Source of the DNA: Cololabis saira
Lineage: Eukaryota > Chordata > Actinopteri > Beloniformes > Belonidae
Assembly (NCBI RefSeq): GCF_033807715.1
Contig: NC_084606.1
Location: 38,616,150-38,680,149, forward strand
Length of the DNA stretch: 64,000 nucleotides
Direction: 5' to 3'
Positions 42,518 to 53,219 of this stretch are shown one piece after another (within the stretch, counting starts at the first letter, position 1; each line of letters opens with the position of its first letter). Below the pieces are notes generated by a model, which worked only from the letters and a program-made list of their open reading frames with translations, was not told where the DNA came from and made no database searches. A program made the translations under genes and the position numbers.

Positions 42518-44088
42518 TAAAAACCGAGTTGCTTTCTCACCTTAAGCATTTGTTTTCTCAGTCTAAAAATTTCCTGATCAGTGAGATCTGATGTAGCTCG
42601 GTTTTTAATGACACGTTTCGCTGAGTTATAAAAAATGAGCTTGTCAGGAAAATGCTGCTCTATATCCAGGCCTTTCATGCCTTTTGTCTGCTGCAGGAAC
42701 GCTTTAAACATGGTTTCAGAGTATAGTTTATGTCCCTGACTGGCAGTCATCTGACTGCAGGACATGTCACTGCAGTCAGATATGCAGCCTTCACTGTCGC
42801 TGCTGTCTGCAGCACTTGGTTTTGCCCACAGCCGACCAGTCTTACAGCCCACAACATCCTTCTGCGTATTTTTTCGTTTGCTGCGCCGTTTTGAAGGATG
42901 AGGATCACTGACCTCCATGACCTCAGCCTCAGTAGCTGCACCAGCCTCACACAACTCACCAGGCCCTTTACCGGTTTCACCCAGCTCACCTGTTATTTTT
43001 TCTGTTTCACCCAACTCTCCAGTCACTTTACCGGTTTCACCCAGCTCACCTGTTATTTTTTCTGTTTCACCCATTACTTTACCAGTTTCACCCAGCTCAC
43101 CTACCTCACCCAGCACACTTGTCACCTCACCCAGCTCACTTGTCACCTCACCCAGCACACTTGTCACCTCACCCAGCTCACTTGTCACCTCACCTGCTTC
43201 AGACAACTCAGGTCCAAGCCCACCTGTCACCTCAGCTGCCATTTCACCACCTTCACCTGCTCCACTCTCCCTCTCACCACTCACCTCAGAACAACCACCG
43301 TCCCTGCTCTGCTCCTTCTCCACCTGTTCCTTCTCCACCCGACTCTCAACCACCGGAGCGGATGAAGCCGCGGGGGGGTCCGACCCAGACGGAGCGTCTG
43401 AGTCAGCTCCCCCCACAGCCCCACCCCCCACCGCGGCATCAGGACTCCGCCGCGCAGCAGGAGCTAGCCGCTCGGCCGCCGTGGCAGGGCCCCCACCGGA
43501 GCCCTGCGGAGCCGAGCCGGCGCGGTTAGGACAGGCCTTAATGAGGTGTCCCCCCTCACCACAGCCGAAACACTTCACCAGGGAAGAAGTCGCAAACAAA
43601 ACATAATCAAAATCGTCCACACGAACAAAAAAACGATAATTGAACTCTTCGGTCTTGTTGTTCAAGATCATAAAGAGCTGTCTCCGGTACGATACAACAT
43701 GTTTTAAGAGTGGTGACTTGCAACCAGATAAGATCTTTTTTATTGGTGATATCACCTTACCGTGCCGAGACAGCTCTCTTATCAGGAACTCATCACTGAT
43801 GAAGGGAGGAACGTTTGAGAGTGTTATTTTAGTTGCTGGCTGCGTCAGCGGCAGCACAGGCTCAAACAGCCCATTGACGGTGATACCCTTCTCCACCAAA
43901 CATTTCACCTGGTCCTCCTTCTCCAAAAACAAAACCACAGCTTTGTTCATGCGGGCAGCAGACATGACAGAGCTGTGCCCGATGATCTCCCCCACAGCCA
44001 AAGCCACCTCCTCCACGCTGCACGGAGAGCCGGCACCGACTTTGATGCCATGCTTCCGGGACAGCCTGGAGAAGCCACTGGCAGCCAT
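42517..44088 (-). CDS. LINE C ORF1: CCHC RNA-binding protein, intact
   Basis: 523 codons from the ATG at 44088 (MAASGFSRLSRKHGIKVG). The order is an N-terminal RRM-like pair (including ITLSNVPPFISDEFLIRELS), the zinc knuckle CFGCGEGGHLIKACPN, a proline/serine/alanine linker, then an acidic repeat region built from LGEVTS, LGETGK and ETEKITGE units. A basic/serine segment (PSKRRSKRKNTQKD) follows, then a conserved C-terminal helix-rich end (LRKQMLKVRKQLGF). It is longer than LINE A ORF1 mainly through extra repeat units. The role is inferred from LINE ORF1 proteins: binding the element RNA. Confidence 0.88.
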   Translation of the reverse strand: MAASGFSRLSRKHGIKVGAGSPCSVEEVALAVGEIIGHSSVMSAARMNKAVVLFLEKEDQVKCLVEKGITVNGLFEPVLPLTQPATKITLSNVPPFISDEFLIRELSRHGKVISPIKKILSGCKSPLLKHVVSYRRQLFMILNNKTEEFNYRFFVRVDDFDYVLFATSSLVKCFGCGEGGHLIKACPNRAGSAPQGSGGGPATAAERLAPAARRSPDAAVGGGAVGGADSDAPSGSDPPAASSAPVVESRVEKEQVEKEQSRDGGCSEVSGERESGAGEGGEMAAEVTGGLGPELSEAGEVTSELGEVTSVLGEVTSELGEVTSVLGEVGELGETGKVMGETEKITGELGETGKVTGELGETEKITGELGETGKGPGELCEAGAATEAEVMEVSDPHPSKRRSKRKNTQKDVVGCKTGRLWAKPSAADSSDSEGCISDCSDMSCSQMTASQGHKLYSETMFKAFLQQTKGMKGLDIEQHFPDKLIFYNSAKRVIKNRATSDLTDQEIFRLRKQMLKVRKQLGF

Positions 44089-44291
44089 TTTGGCTTTGAG
44101 TGGTCCTCCAGCCAGACAAAGCCTGGCTGGCAAAAACACACAAAAACAACTACAAACTTAAATAAAACTAACCAAACACAACACTAAACAACTGACACAA
44201 ACACCACTAACAATACATGAAAAGAACAAAGGACAGAAAAGAGAAAAAATCTACCATCCACTCTCAGCTCTTCCACTCACACTCCTCTCAC

Positions 44292-44338
44292 AAGAAGAAG
44301 AAGAAGAAGAAGAAGAAGAAGAAGAAGAAGAAGAAGAA
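44292..44338 (+). repeat. (GAA)n at the 5' side of LINE C
   Basis: About 47 nt of GAA, directly followed by the 3' end of repeat R1 (TTCCTACAGATACAATAGGG). Confidence 0.95.
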
Positions 44339-44388
44339 TTCCTACAGATACAATAGGGCCTTCGCACTGTAAGTGCTCGGGCCCTAAA
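44339..44388 (+). repeat. dispersed repeat R1, 3' end of the split copy
   Basis: CCTACAGATACAATAGGGCC to GTGCTCGGGCCCTAA with the terminal hairpin; it completes the copy that began at 24353. Confidence 0.75.
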
Positions 44389-44520
44389 AATGTCATACAT
44401 TCTGGATTCATTACAAATCAACTGAAATATTGCAAGCCTTTTATTATTTTAATATTGCTGATTATGGCTTACAGTTTAAGATTAAGATTCCCAGAATATT
44501 CTAATTTTTGGAGATAGGAT
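44389..44520. mobile_element. palindromic MITE, continuation after the insertion
   Basis: AAATGTCATACATTCTGGAT to GGATATTTGAG matches 45290-45423, continuing the MITE begun at 24281. It breaks off into the GTCGAAATG-rich segment. Confidence 0.7.
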
Positions 44521-44529
44521 ATTTGAGTG

Positions 44530-44943
44530 AGATTTGAGAGAAAAAAGTTGAAATGTCGAGATTAATGTTGAAGTACAATTTCGAGAAAAAAGTCGAAGTG
44601 TCGAGAAAAAAGACGAAATGTCGAGAAAAAGGTCAAAATTTCGTGAATAAAGTTGAAATGTGGAGAAAAAAGTCGAAAAGTCGAGATTAATGTTGAAGTA
44701 CAATGTTGAGAAAAAAGTCGAAATATCGAGAAAAAAGTCAATATTTCGTGAATAAAGTCGAAACGTTGAGAAAGAAGTCGAAATGTCGAGAAAAAAGTTG
44801 AAATGTCGAGATTCATTTTGAAGTACAATTTTGAGAAAAAAGTCGAAATGACGAGAAATGTACAATTTCGACATTATTCACGAAATTGTATTTCAACTTT
44901 TTTCTCTCAAAATTGTATTTCAACACTATTCTCCACATTTCGA
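44530..44943. repeat. GTCGAAATGTCGAG palindromic tandem region
   Basis: Many imperfect copies of GAGAAAAAAGTCGAAATGTC with AATGTTGAAGTACAATTT, turning into their complement near 44880. It is related to the inner arms of the element at 22284-23799. Confidence 0.65.
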
Positions 44944-45209
44944 CTGGAGGTACAGACGTCTATCAGGAAGGAAAGCCAATCACGCAGCAGCTTCTTCTAA
45001 ACACTGTTTACATGTTGGAGGGCTCGACGATGCTGAGCTTGCAGGACACATCTCAGCTAGTCATGTTTTTTTTATGTCATTTGTTGTGTTATTGAGTCAT
45101 CAGTTTACATAAAATATTTTTACAAAATTATCACGAGGCTGTATTTGTTTATTCCAGCTCAACCAGTAAAAGAGATTTTATGATGACAGACTTTTAGTCT
45201 GGTTAGAAA
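44944..45209. repeat. segment X, second copy
   Basis: Direct duplicate of 24028-24280, with small indels. Confidence 0.8.
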
Positions 45210-45581
45210 TACAGGACTGTCTCAGAAAATTTTAATATTGCGATAAAGTTCTTTATTTTCTGTAATGCAATAAAAAAAAAAAAAAATGTCATACATTCTG
45301 GATTCATTACAAATCAACTGAAATATTGCAAGCCTTTCATTATTTTAATATTGCTGATTATGGTTTACAGTTTAAGATTAAGATTCCCAGAATATTCAAA
45401 TTTTTTGAGATAGGATATTTGAGTTTTCTTAAGCTGTAAGCCATGATCAGCAATATTAAAATAATAAAAGGCTTGTAATATTTCAGTTGATTTGTAATGA
45501 ATCCAGAATGGATGACATTTTTGCATTACAGAAAATAAAGGACTTTATCACAATATTCAAATTTTCTGAGACAGTTCTGTA
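45210..45581. mobile_element. palindromic MITE, complete copy
   Basis: It starts TACAGGACTGTCTCAGAAAA and ends TTTTCTGAGACAGTTCTGTA. The halves are nearly perfect complements (fold-back about 370 bp). It is a reference for the split copy (24281/44389) and the copy at 36201-36532. Confidence 0.8.
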
Positions 45582-46190
45582 AAAGTTAAAGGTGCAAAAA
45601 AACTCTTCAAACAAATCCTCCTTTGATCCATTATTGTTACAAAAAGTTAGAAATAAGGAATAAATTAAGGATAAAGGACTAATGTGTTGATTTCCCAATC
45701 GGTGCTATTTAAAAAGATAAAATACACCAAAAGAGAGACTAAAATTAAATTAGATTAAATAAAATCTCAAAACTGACAAGAAACCAAACAGCTTTAAACA
45801 TTTCCTCCATTTCTAATCTCTAAAGTGGTAAAATTAGTCAGACGTTATGGAAGTCTTTGAAGAAATTACTTTGCTTCTCACTGCATTTATGCTGTAAAAA
45901 TCAGAGCGACTGGAGACAGTATTTTAAAAATTACTGTGATTTTGCTTTGACTTCTATCAGTGGAGACATTTTCAACCCAAATATAGTAACACGTTTTCTC
46001 AACTTGATTTCATATGTAAATCAAAATCCATCTTTGGCCTTTAAGGCTCGTCACACATTCCACAAACAGCCGGGACACTAAAGCTTTGATCGCTTTGCAA
46101 CGGTGCAAAACTTTCTCCCAGTTAGAGATTCAGAGATTCAGTTCTGGTTGTTTCCTGTTCTTGATACAAACACATCTCAACCCGACCTAA
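45582..46190. other. no gene recognised
   Basis: AT-rich sequence without recognisable exons or element ends. Confidence 0.4.
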
Positions 46191-46195
46191 TTCTC

Positions 46196-46231
46196 CCGTC
46201 CGTCCGTCCGTCCGTCCGTCCGTCCGTCCGG
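46196..46231. repeat. (CCGT)n microsatellite
   Basis: Nine CCGT units, running into GGCCGGCCGACCGG and the R1 terminus. Confidence 0.9.
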
Positions 46232-46244
46232 CCGGCCGACCGGC

Positions 46245-47280
46245 CCGAGCACTTACAGTGTGAAGGCCCTATTGTATCTGTAGGAATTTTTCTTTATTCT
46301 TCTGACGAAAGGAGGGCCTTTTTTCCCCCTAAACGTGCCCCAAAAGTCACCAAATTTTGCACCAAGCCAGGCCTGGCGAAAAAAATTGATATTTAATGGT
46401 TTGCATTAATGGGCGTGGCAAAATGGCTCAACAGCGCCCCCTAGAAAACTTTGTGCCTCAAGCCCCATAATACGGTTTGACGTACATGCACGAAAATCGG
46501 TACACACCTGTATCATGTCGCAACTTAAAGAAAAGTCTCTTGGCGACATGGCCGAAACCGAACAGGAAGTCGGCCATTTTTAATTTATTGTGTAATTTTG
46601 GCGCAATTTATGCCATTCCTTCGGCAATTAATACGGCCCGAACCGTAACGTGCATCCAGGTGTGTTATACCTCAAAATGTGCGTCTTCATCTTGCGACTG
46701 TGCACATTACTTTTCTCTTTCAAAAGTGTTACCGTGGCGACGCTAGACGTGAAAAAGCGCGCGTCCCCTTCATCTGATTGGTCCATATTTGATAGTTCTC
46801 CAAAAGTCACCAAATTTTACATGCAAGCCAGGCCTGGTGATAAATTTGATATTTCATGGTTTGCATTAATGGGCGTGGCCTAACGGCTCAACAGCGCCCC
46901 CTAGAATACTTTTCTCTGCCATAACTTTTGAATGGTTTGACATAAAGAGTCGTGGGTGGTGTCATGGGACTCGGTATAGAGTCCTTCATTGGCCTGAACT
47001 ATCAAATATGGACTAATCAGATGAAGATGAAGGGGGGCGCGCTATTTAATGTAAACCATTAAATATCAAATTTTTCGCCAGGCCTGACTTGCATGCAAAA
47101 TTTGGTGACTTTTTGGGCACGTTTAGGGGGGCAAAAAGGCCCTCCTTCCGTCAGAAGAAAAAGAAAAAGAAAAAAAATTCCTACAGATACAATAGGGCCT
47201 TCGCACTATTGTATCTGAAAAAGAAAAAAAATTCCTACAGATACAATAGGGCCTTCGCACTGAAGGTGCTCGGGTCCTAA
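46245..47280. repeat. two R1 copies in inverted arrangement
   Basis: From 46245 R1 reads on the minus strand (GGCCCGAGCACTTACAGTGT first). From about 46985 it reads on the plus strand to its terminus at 47280. The plus-strand 3' end is itself partly duplicated: AATTCCTACAGATACAATAG occurs near 47175 and near 47230. Confidence 0.7.
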
Positions 47281-47539
47281 TGATATTTTGTGGCTGGACG
47301 ACGCTCTGGTTAAGGTCTGGTTAGCTTAATGCAACACTTATGATTGGTTAGAAGTAGGAAACTCTTGTGGTTTTTGCTAAAAATAATAATTTCACATCAC
47401 TTACGCCACCTCCGTCGTCATGGCGGCAGCAAACAACATGGTTAAATACTCAAATTTACGTTAAATACTAGAAAACACGGTTAAACACTCGGCGTCAAAA
47501 TACGGTTAAAAATCATCAAAACACCATTTAAACACTGTT

Positions 47540-47901
47540 AAAACTGTTAAAAAAATGCTTTTACAAACTGACAGTAACAAACAGTAACTTGCGCGTCAAA
47601 AACGTATAACTTAGCCACTATAATAAAGAATAATATATACATAATAATAATGTAATAATCCGTGTATATATCACGACCACGGATCCCATTGATTCGCATA
47701 GGTACAATATCCGTGGTGCTCCCATTAAAACCTCAATAAAACACTGCTAAAACAGCGTTAAAAACATGCTTTTACAAACTGACAGTAACAAACAGTACCT
47801 TGCGCGACAAAAACTCATAATTTAGCCACTATAACAAAGAATAATATATACATAATAATAATGTAATAATCCATGTATATATCACGATAACGTACCACGG
47901 A
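47540..47901 (+). repeat. tandem duplication, period about 214 bp
   Basis: TGCTTTTACAAACTGACAGT...AATAATGTAATAATCC...ATATATCACGA occurs at 47540-47683 and again at 47755-47901, with a few substitutions. Confidence 0.8.
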
Positions 47902-48180
47902 AAATAGTGGTGAGAGGTCGTGGGCATTTCACGGATTTTTGTGAGATCAGGTTGTACATTCTGTTCTCGGTCACGGTCAAGGTCACGGTTTTTCACAGTT
48001 TTGGTTTTTAAGTTCCTGTTTTATTTTGAAACCCTGTGTACTTGTGTAAACCATGTTTTTTGGAACTGTTTTTTGGAACTCCTGCCTCTTTGATCTCCTA
48101 CATCTGGGTCCTACTCACTTTCATTAATTTGTTTTGTTGTCCAAGAAAGGTTTACAGTCCTTCCTATCTGATAATAGACC

Positions 48181-48282
48181 TAGGGCCTGATTTACTAAGA
48201 TCCTAAATAAAGAGTACTAAATTGCGTGTGCACTGAAAAAGTTTGCACGTGCTGTTGTTGTGTTTTTTGCGGGTGATCAACT
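48181..48282. repeat. left piece of a TTTACTAAG-ended repeat interrupted by L2
   Basis: GGGCCTGATTTACTAAG at the start and GCGGGTGATCAAC at the break correspond, inverted, to 61550-61612 (GCGGGTGATGTCAAG, TTTAGTAAATCAGGCCCC). Confidence 0.55.
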
Positions 48283-49220
48283 AATTCAATTCAATTCAAT
48301 TTTATTTATATAGCGTCTAATACAACAGATGTTGTCTCTAGACGCTTTCCAGAGATCCAGAACATGAACATAAACATAAACATAAACATAAACCCCCGAG
48401 CAATTATTACATAAACAATGGCACGTAAAAACTCCCTTAGTGGGAGAAAAGCCTTAAGCCAAACAGTGGCAAGGAAAAACTCCCCTTTAGGAGGGAAGAA
48501 ACCTTGAGCAGGACCAGGCTCATAAGGGGGGACCCTCCTGCCGAAGGCCAGACTGGGGGAGTCAGGGACGTCGACAGCACACAGCAGGCAGGTGGAAGCA
48601 GCAGCGGGATGACCAGAGGTGGGGGGGGGGGGTCGTCAGCAGCACACAACAGTCATGTGGAAGCAGCAGCGGGATGACCAGAGGGGGGGGGGGCGTCAGC
48701 AGCACACAACAGTCATGTGGAAGGAGTAGCGGGATGACCAGAGGGGGGGGGGGGTGCAGGCAGGCGGAAGCAGCAACAGCAGACATCCACGTAGGCAGGT
48801 GGAAGAAGCAATGGGATGACCAGAGGGGGGGGGAGGGCCGGGAACACAGGCCAGAACGCAGCTCCTGAGGCTCCGGCCTGCAAACATACACAAAAGAGAA
48901 AAAAGGGGGGCCGGCACAAGAAACTACAGGAACGATGGACAAAAATGATAGCTATGAGATATTTATAATAAATAAAAATGGTAATGGAGAAGAGAGGCAG
49001 GGAAAAGGAGAGGAGAAGAAGGGTGAGAGGCACCGCCCAGCGGATCATGTCGGTGCCCCCCTGCAGCATAAGCCTATAGCAGCATATCTACCGCGAAGCT
49101 ATATTTGAGACTAACTATTATAGTTTTGTTCTATAGCTGCGACTATGACTACTGACTCTAACACACTAAAGTTTACACTACCTAGAGATTTACCAACACC
49201 AGCTAGAGGTTTACTAAACA

Positions 49221-52200
49221 CTAACTATAAGCTTTAGTAAACAGAAAGGTTTTAAGTTTAGTTTTAAAGGTGGAGGTGGTGTCAGCCTCCTTAACCCAGA
49301 TTGGAAGTTGGTTCCAAAGTAATGGTGCCTGATAGCAGAACGCCCGCCCTCCAAATCTACATTTAGATACTCTAGGAACTACGAGTAAACCTGCACCCTG
49401 GGAGCGGAGAGCTCTGCCAGGAACATAAGGCACTATCAAATCTTGTAAATACTGCGGAGCTAAGCCGTTTTGGGCTTTATATGCAAGTAATAAAATTTTA
49501 AATTGAATTCTGAATTTTACAGGTAGCCAATGGAGCGACGCTAACACTGGAGAGACGTGGTCTCTCCTGCTAATTCCTGTCAGTACTCGTGCTGCTGCAT
49601 TCTGGATCAGCTGGAGCCTATTCAGCAAATTACTTGGACATCCTGCTAACAACACATTACAGTAATCCAGTCTAGAAGATACAAACGCATGAACTAGTTT
49701 TTCTGCATCCCTCTGCGAGAGGATTTTCCTAATTTTTGCAATATTACGGAGATGGAAAAACGCTATTTTACAAACCTGATTAACATATGGTTTAAACGAC
49801 AAATCCTGATCGAAAACAACACCAAGGTTTCTCACAGTTGCACTGGAAGCCATCGCAACACCATCTAATCCCTTCCTAAAATGCTCTGGACCAAGAATGA
49901 TAACCTCTGTTTTATCTGAATTTAGAAGCAAGAAATTTCTGGACATCCAGTCCTTGATGTCCCTAAGACATGCCTGAAGTTTAACTAACGGTTCTGTTTC
50001 ATCCGGCTTCATAGACAAGTAGAGCTGCGTATCATCAGCATAACAATGAAAGTGTATGCCGTGATTCTGGATTATACTTCCCAAGGGCTGCATGTATAAA
50101 CTAAACAAGATTGGCCCTAGCACTGAACCCTGCGGAACACCATAACAGACCCTCGACTGTTCTGAAGAAACCACATGTACATGAACAAACTGGAACCTGT
50201 CAGATAGATATGATTTAAACCAACGTAGAGCTGTCCCTTTAATCCCAACAACATGCTCTAACCTGTGCAGTAAAATGCCATGATCAACAGTGTCAAAAGC
50301 AGCACTGAGGTCCAGTAAAACCAATATGGACACTAATCCCTTATCTGAGGCCATAAGAAGGTCATTCGTAACTCGAACCAGTGCTGTCTCTGTGCTATGA
50401 TGCATTCTGAACCCTGACTGAAAGACTTCAAACAGATCATTTCTATACAAATAGTCACATAACTGGCTTGAAACTGCCTTTTCCAGAATTTTAGATACAA
50501 ATGGAAGGTTAGAAATTGGCCTATAATTAGCTAAGGTGTCTGGGTCAAGGGAAGGTTTTTTAAGTAAAGGTTTAATTACTGCCACTTTGAAAACCTGTGG
50601 TACATATCCTAAGCTTAGGGATAGGTTGATTTGGTCCAGTATTGTCACACCAATAAGAGAAAAAACATTTTTGAATAGTCGAGTCGGGATGGGGTCTAAC
50701 ATACATGTGGTTGACTTAGCTCTATTAACGAGTGAAGTCAGCTCAGGGAGGTCTATAGGATCAAAACAGTCTAGAGACAAGTCAGAGCCTAGGGAAGTCG
50801 CTAAAGCTGAAGAAACGCCCACAACCGGCTGGTTGATTTCTTCTCTAATTCTCGTGATTTTACTGTTAAAGAAGCTCATAAAGTCCTCACTACTGAGAGC
50901 TGCAGGAATACACGGCTCCACAGAGCTGTGACTCTTTGTCAGCCTGGCTACAGTGCTGAACAGAAAACGTGGGTTACTTTTGTTATTCTCTATCAACGTT
51001 GAATAATAAGCTGTTCTTGCTTTGCGAATGGCTTTTTTATATACTATTAGAATATCTTTCCATTCACGATAAGAGTCTACAGACTTACAAGAGTGCCACT
51101 TCCTTTCTATTTTACGCACGCTTTGTTTCAACATGCGAATATCTGAATTATACCAGGGAGTTAAGCTCCTGTGGCTAGAAACCCTCCTTTTCAAAGGAGC
51201 AACTTCATCTAAAGCTGAGTGCAACAGATCAGCAGTGTTACTAACAAGAAAATCAACATCAACATCAGAGGTAGAACCCAGGTCACTGGCCTCTATTGCT
51301 TCAGTAGAGGCTTCACTATTTTCCACTGTTGCAAGACGAGCAATGGTCTCCTTAAATTTAGCAATAGCTTCATCAGACAAACATCTGCTAAAATAATGCC
51401 TCCTGCCCTGCACTTCAACATCAACAACATTCAATTCCAACGTTATTAAATAATGGTCGGATAAAAGGGAGTTAACAGGTGACACCAACAGACCATCAGT
51501 TTCAACACCGTAGGTGAGAACGAGATCGAGAGTATGACCAAAACAATGCGTCGGCCCGTCCACTTTTTGTGAGATACCCATTGATTCTAGAAGAGAATTG
51601 AAAGCTAATTTAAGATTATCGCTTTCAACATCCATATGAATATTAAAATCACCCACTATGATGAATTTATCTGTACTGATCAATAATCCAGAAAGGAAAT
51701 CTGAAAATTCAGACAAAAACTCTAGATAAGCGCCAGCAGGGGGCCGATACACTACCACTAACACAACTGGCTTCTCTGATTTCCAGCTCGGAAATTTCAG
51801 ACTAAGCGTGAGGCTTTCAAACGTATTATAATTGCACTTAGGTTAAATTTTTGTTTGGAGACTGGAGTTATAAATTGCTGCGACTCCTCCGCCCCGGCCC
51901 GTGTTTCTAGGAATGTGATGATTAAAGTAGCCGGGCGGAGTTGATTCATTCAAACTAACATACTCTTCATCCTGTAACCATGTTTCTGTTAAGCAGAAAA
52001 CATCACTCCTGCTCTCTGTAATTATATCGTTTACTAACAGAGACTTGGAGCTTAACGATCGTATATTTAGTAGTCCGCATCTAATTTTTCGGTCTCTTAT
52101 TGGTACCAAATGTGCATTGGTTTTAATTTTTACAAGATTATTTTGGTTAACGCCTCTATAACGCCGCACCTGGTGAACTAGTGGAGGGCAGGGAACTGCA

Positions 52201-52325
52201 ACTACTTCTATTTTGCTAGGCACCTGGTTAGAGTTACCAGTTACATCATGTAATCTTATAGTTTTGTTGGCAGGCGTTGGTCCTCGAGAAGCAGCAGAGA
52301 AGTGTGTTAAACTACAGCTCTGCAT
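49221..52325 (-). pseudogene. L2 ORF2: endonuclease-reverse transcriptase with one in-frame stop
   Basis: It starts at the ATG at 52325, 21 bp after the ORF1 stop. An endonuclease domain begins at [18 protein letters not shown] with FCLTETWL. Codon 161 is TAA (51843-51845), after which the same frame continues without interruption through VVYRPPAG, IVGDFNIH and LSDHYLITL. RT motifs are NYRPISNLPFVSKILEKAV, LLDLSAAFDTVDHGILL, YGVPQGSVLGPILF, CYADDTQLYL (YADD at about 762-765) and LGVVFDQDLSF. The C-terminal ASLHWLPVKFRIQFKILLLA block is typical of L2/CR1. One lesion makes this copy recently dead or rescued only by readthrough. Confidence 0.9.
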
Positions 52326-52346
52326 CCTGGCCTGGACCCTGCGATG

Positions 52347-53219
52347 TCAGGGAGAGGGTCTAATGAAACAGGCCAAATTACTAGAGACAAGAGCAGCACC
52401 ATCCCGGGTGGGATGAATGCCGTCTCTTCTAATCAGACCGGGCTTTCCCCAGAACGTTTCCCAATTGTCAATAAAGGCCACGTCGTTTTCTGAACACCAC
52501 CGATACAACCAGCGACGGAGCGAGAGCATGCGACTAAACATGTCATCGCTGGTCAGATTGGGGAGGGGGCCAGAGAAACCTACGGAGTCCGACATGGTTT
52601 TAGCGAAGTTACACACCGAGACAATATTCATTCTGGTTACTTCCGACTGGCGAAGACGGGAGTCGTTAGCTCCGACATGGATGATAACTTTACCATATTT
52701 ACGATTACCCTTTGCCAGTAGCTTCAAATTTGCTTCTATGTCGCCCGCTCTGGCCCCCGGGATACACCTAACTATGGTCTCTGGAGTCGGCTTCACATGT
52801 CTGACTATGGAGTCGCCAATCACCAGGGTCGGCTTCTCAACGGGTGTGTCGCTGAGTGGGGAAAATCGGTTAGACACATGAAGCGGGTGGTGGTGTTCCG
52901 TGAGCCCTTTACTACGCTTCCCCCGAACCGTCACCCACCGGTCCTGACTGGCCGGCTGCTCGGGAGCTGCAGGGGAGCGGCTACCCTCAGCTGCTATGGG
53001 CCGGTCCGCCGCTAGCTTAGCCTGGTTAGCTGAGGAGGCTATCGGACTATGGTCAAATTGGCAGAACCGGACCTCTAACTGACTGAGCCTCGCCTCCAGC
53101 CCTGTAAATAAACTACATTTTAAGCACTTACCGTCTTCACTAAAGGAGGCAGAGGAATAACTAAACATTTCACACACTGAGCAGCAAAGAGGTGAAACGG
53201 TGGGAGACGGAGAGCCCAT
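52347..53219 (-). CDS. L2 ORF1: SGNH/GDSL esterase-like protein
   Basis: 290 codons, ATG at 53219 ([20 protein letters not shown]). The N-terminus has paired cysteines (CCSVC and CLKC), probably a small zinc-binding or PHD-like module, with a short coiled coil ([15 protein letters not shown]). The C-terminal half is an SGNH hydrolase: [12 protein letters not shown] (GDS block), [13 protein letters not shown] (GxND block) and [15 protein letters not shown] (DGxHP catalytic Asp/His). CR1/L2-clade ORF1 proteins commonly carry this esterase; its role in retrotransposition is not settled. The frame is intact. Confidence 0.88.
   Translation of the reverse strand: MGSPSPTVSPLCCSVCEMFSYSSASFSEDGKCLKCSLFTGLEARLSQLEVRFCQFDHSPIASSANQAKLAADRPIAAEGSRSPAAPEQPASQDRWVTVRGKRSKGLTEHHHPLHVSNRFSPLSDTPVEKPTLVIGDSIVRHVKPTPETIVRCIPGARAGDIEANLKLLAKGNRKYGKVIIHVGANDSRLRQSEVTRMNIVSVCNFAKTMSDSVGFSGPLPNLTSDDMFSRMLSLRRWLYRWCSENDVAFIDNWETFWGKPGLIRRDGIHPTRDGAALVSSNLACFIRPSP

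Larger units (their letters stand above)
38433..44291 (-). mobile_element. Tx1-clade LINE C, apparently full length and intact
   Basis: A 5.86-kb element on the minus strand with both ORFs open. Its 5' end (GTGAGAGGAGTGTGAGTGG) abuts the GAA tract at 44292 and its 3' end abuts the GAA tract at 38432. It has no long poly(A), and the 3' UTR is only about 125 bp. High similarity to LINE A indicates recent activity of this family. Precise placement within GAA on both sides fits target-primed insertion into a microsatellite. Confidence 0.85.

Noticed and set aside
42917..43606. Plus-strand frame rich in SPSSPV/TSPS as a possible mucin-like gene
   Set aside because: Antisense shadow of the repeat region of LINE C ORF1, which has the real domains.
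46196..46231. CRISPR-like or satellite array
   Set aside because: A simple nine-unit CCGT microsatellite; no spacers, and the genome is eukaryotic.
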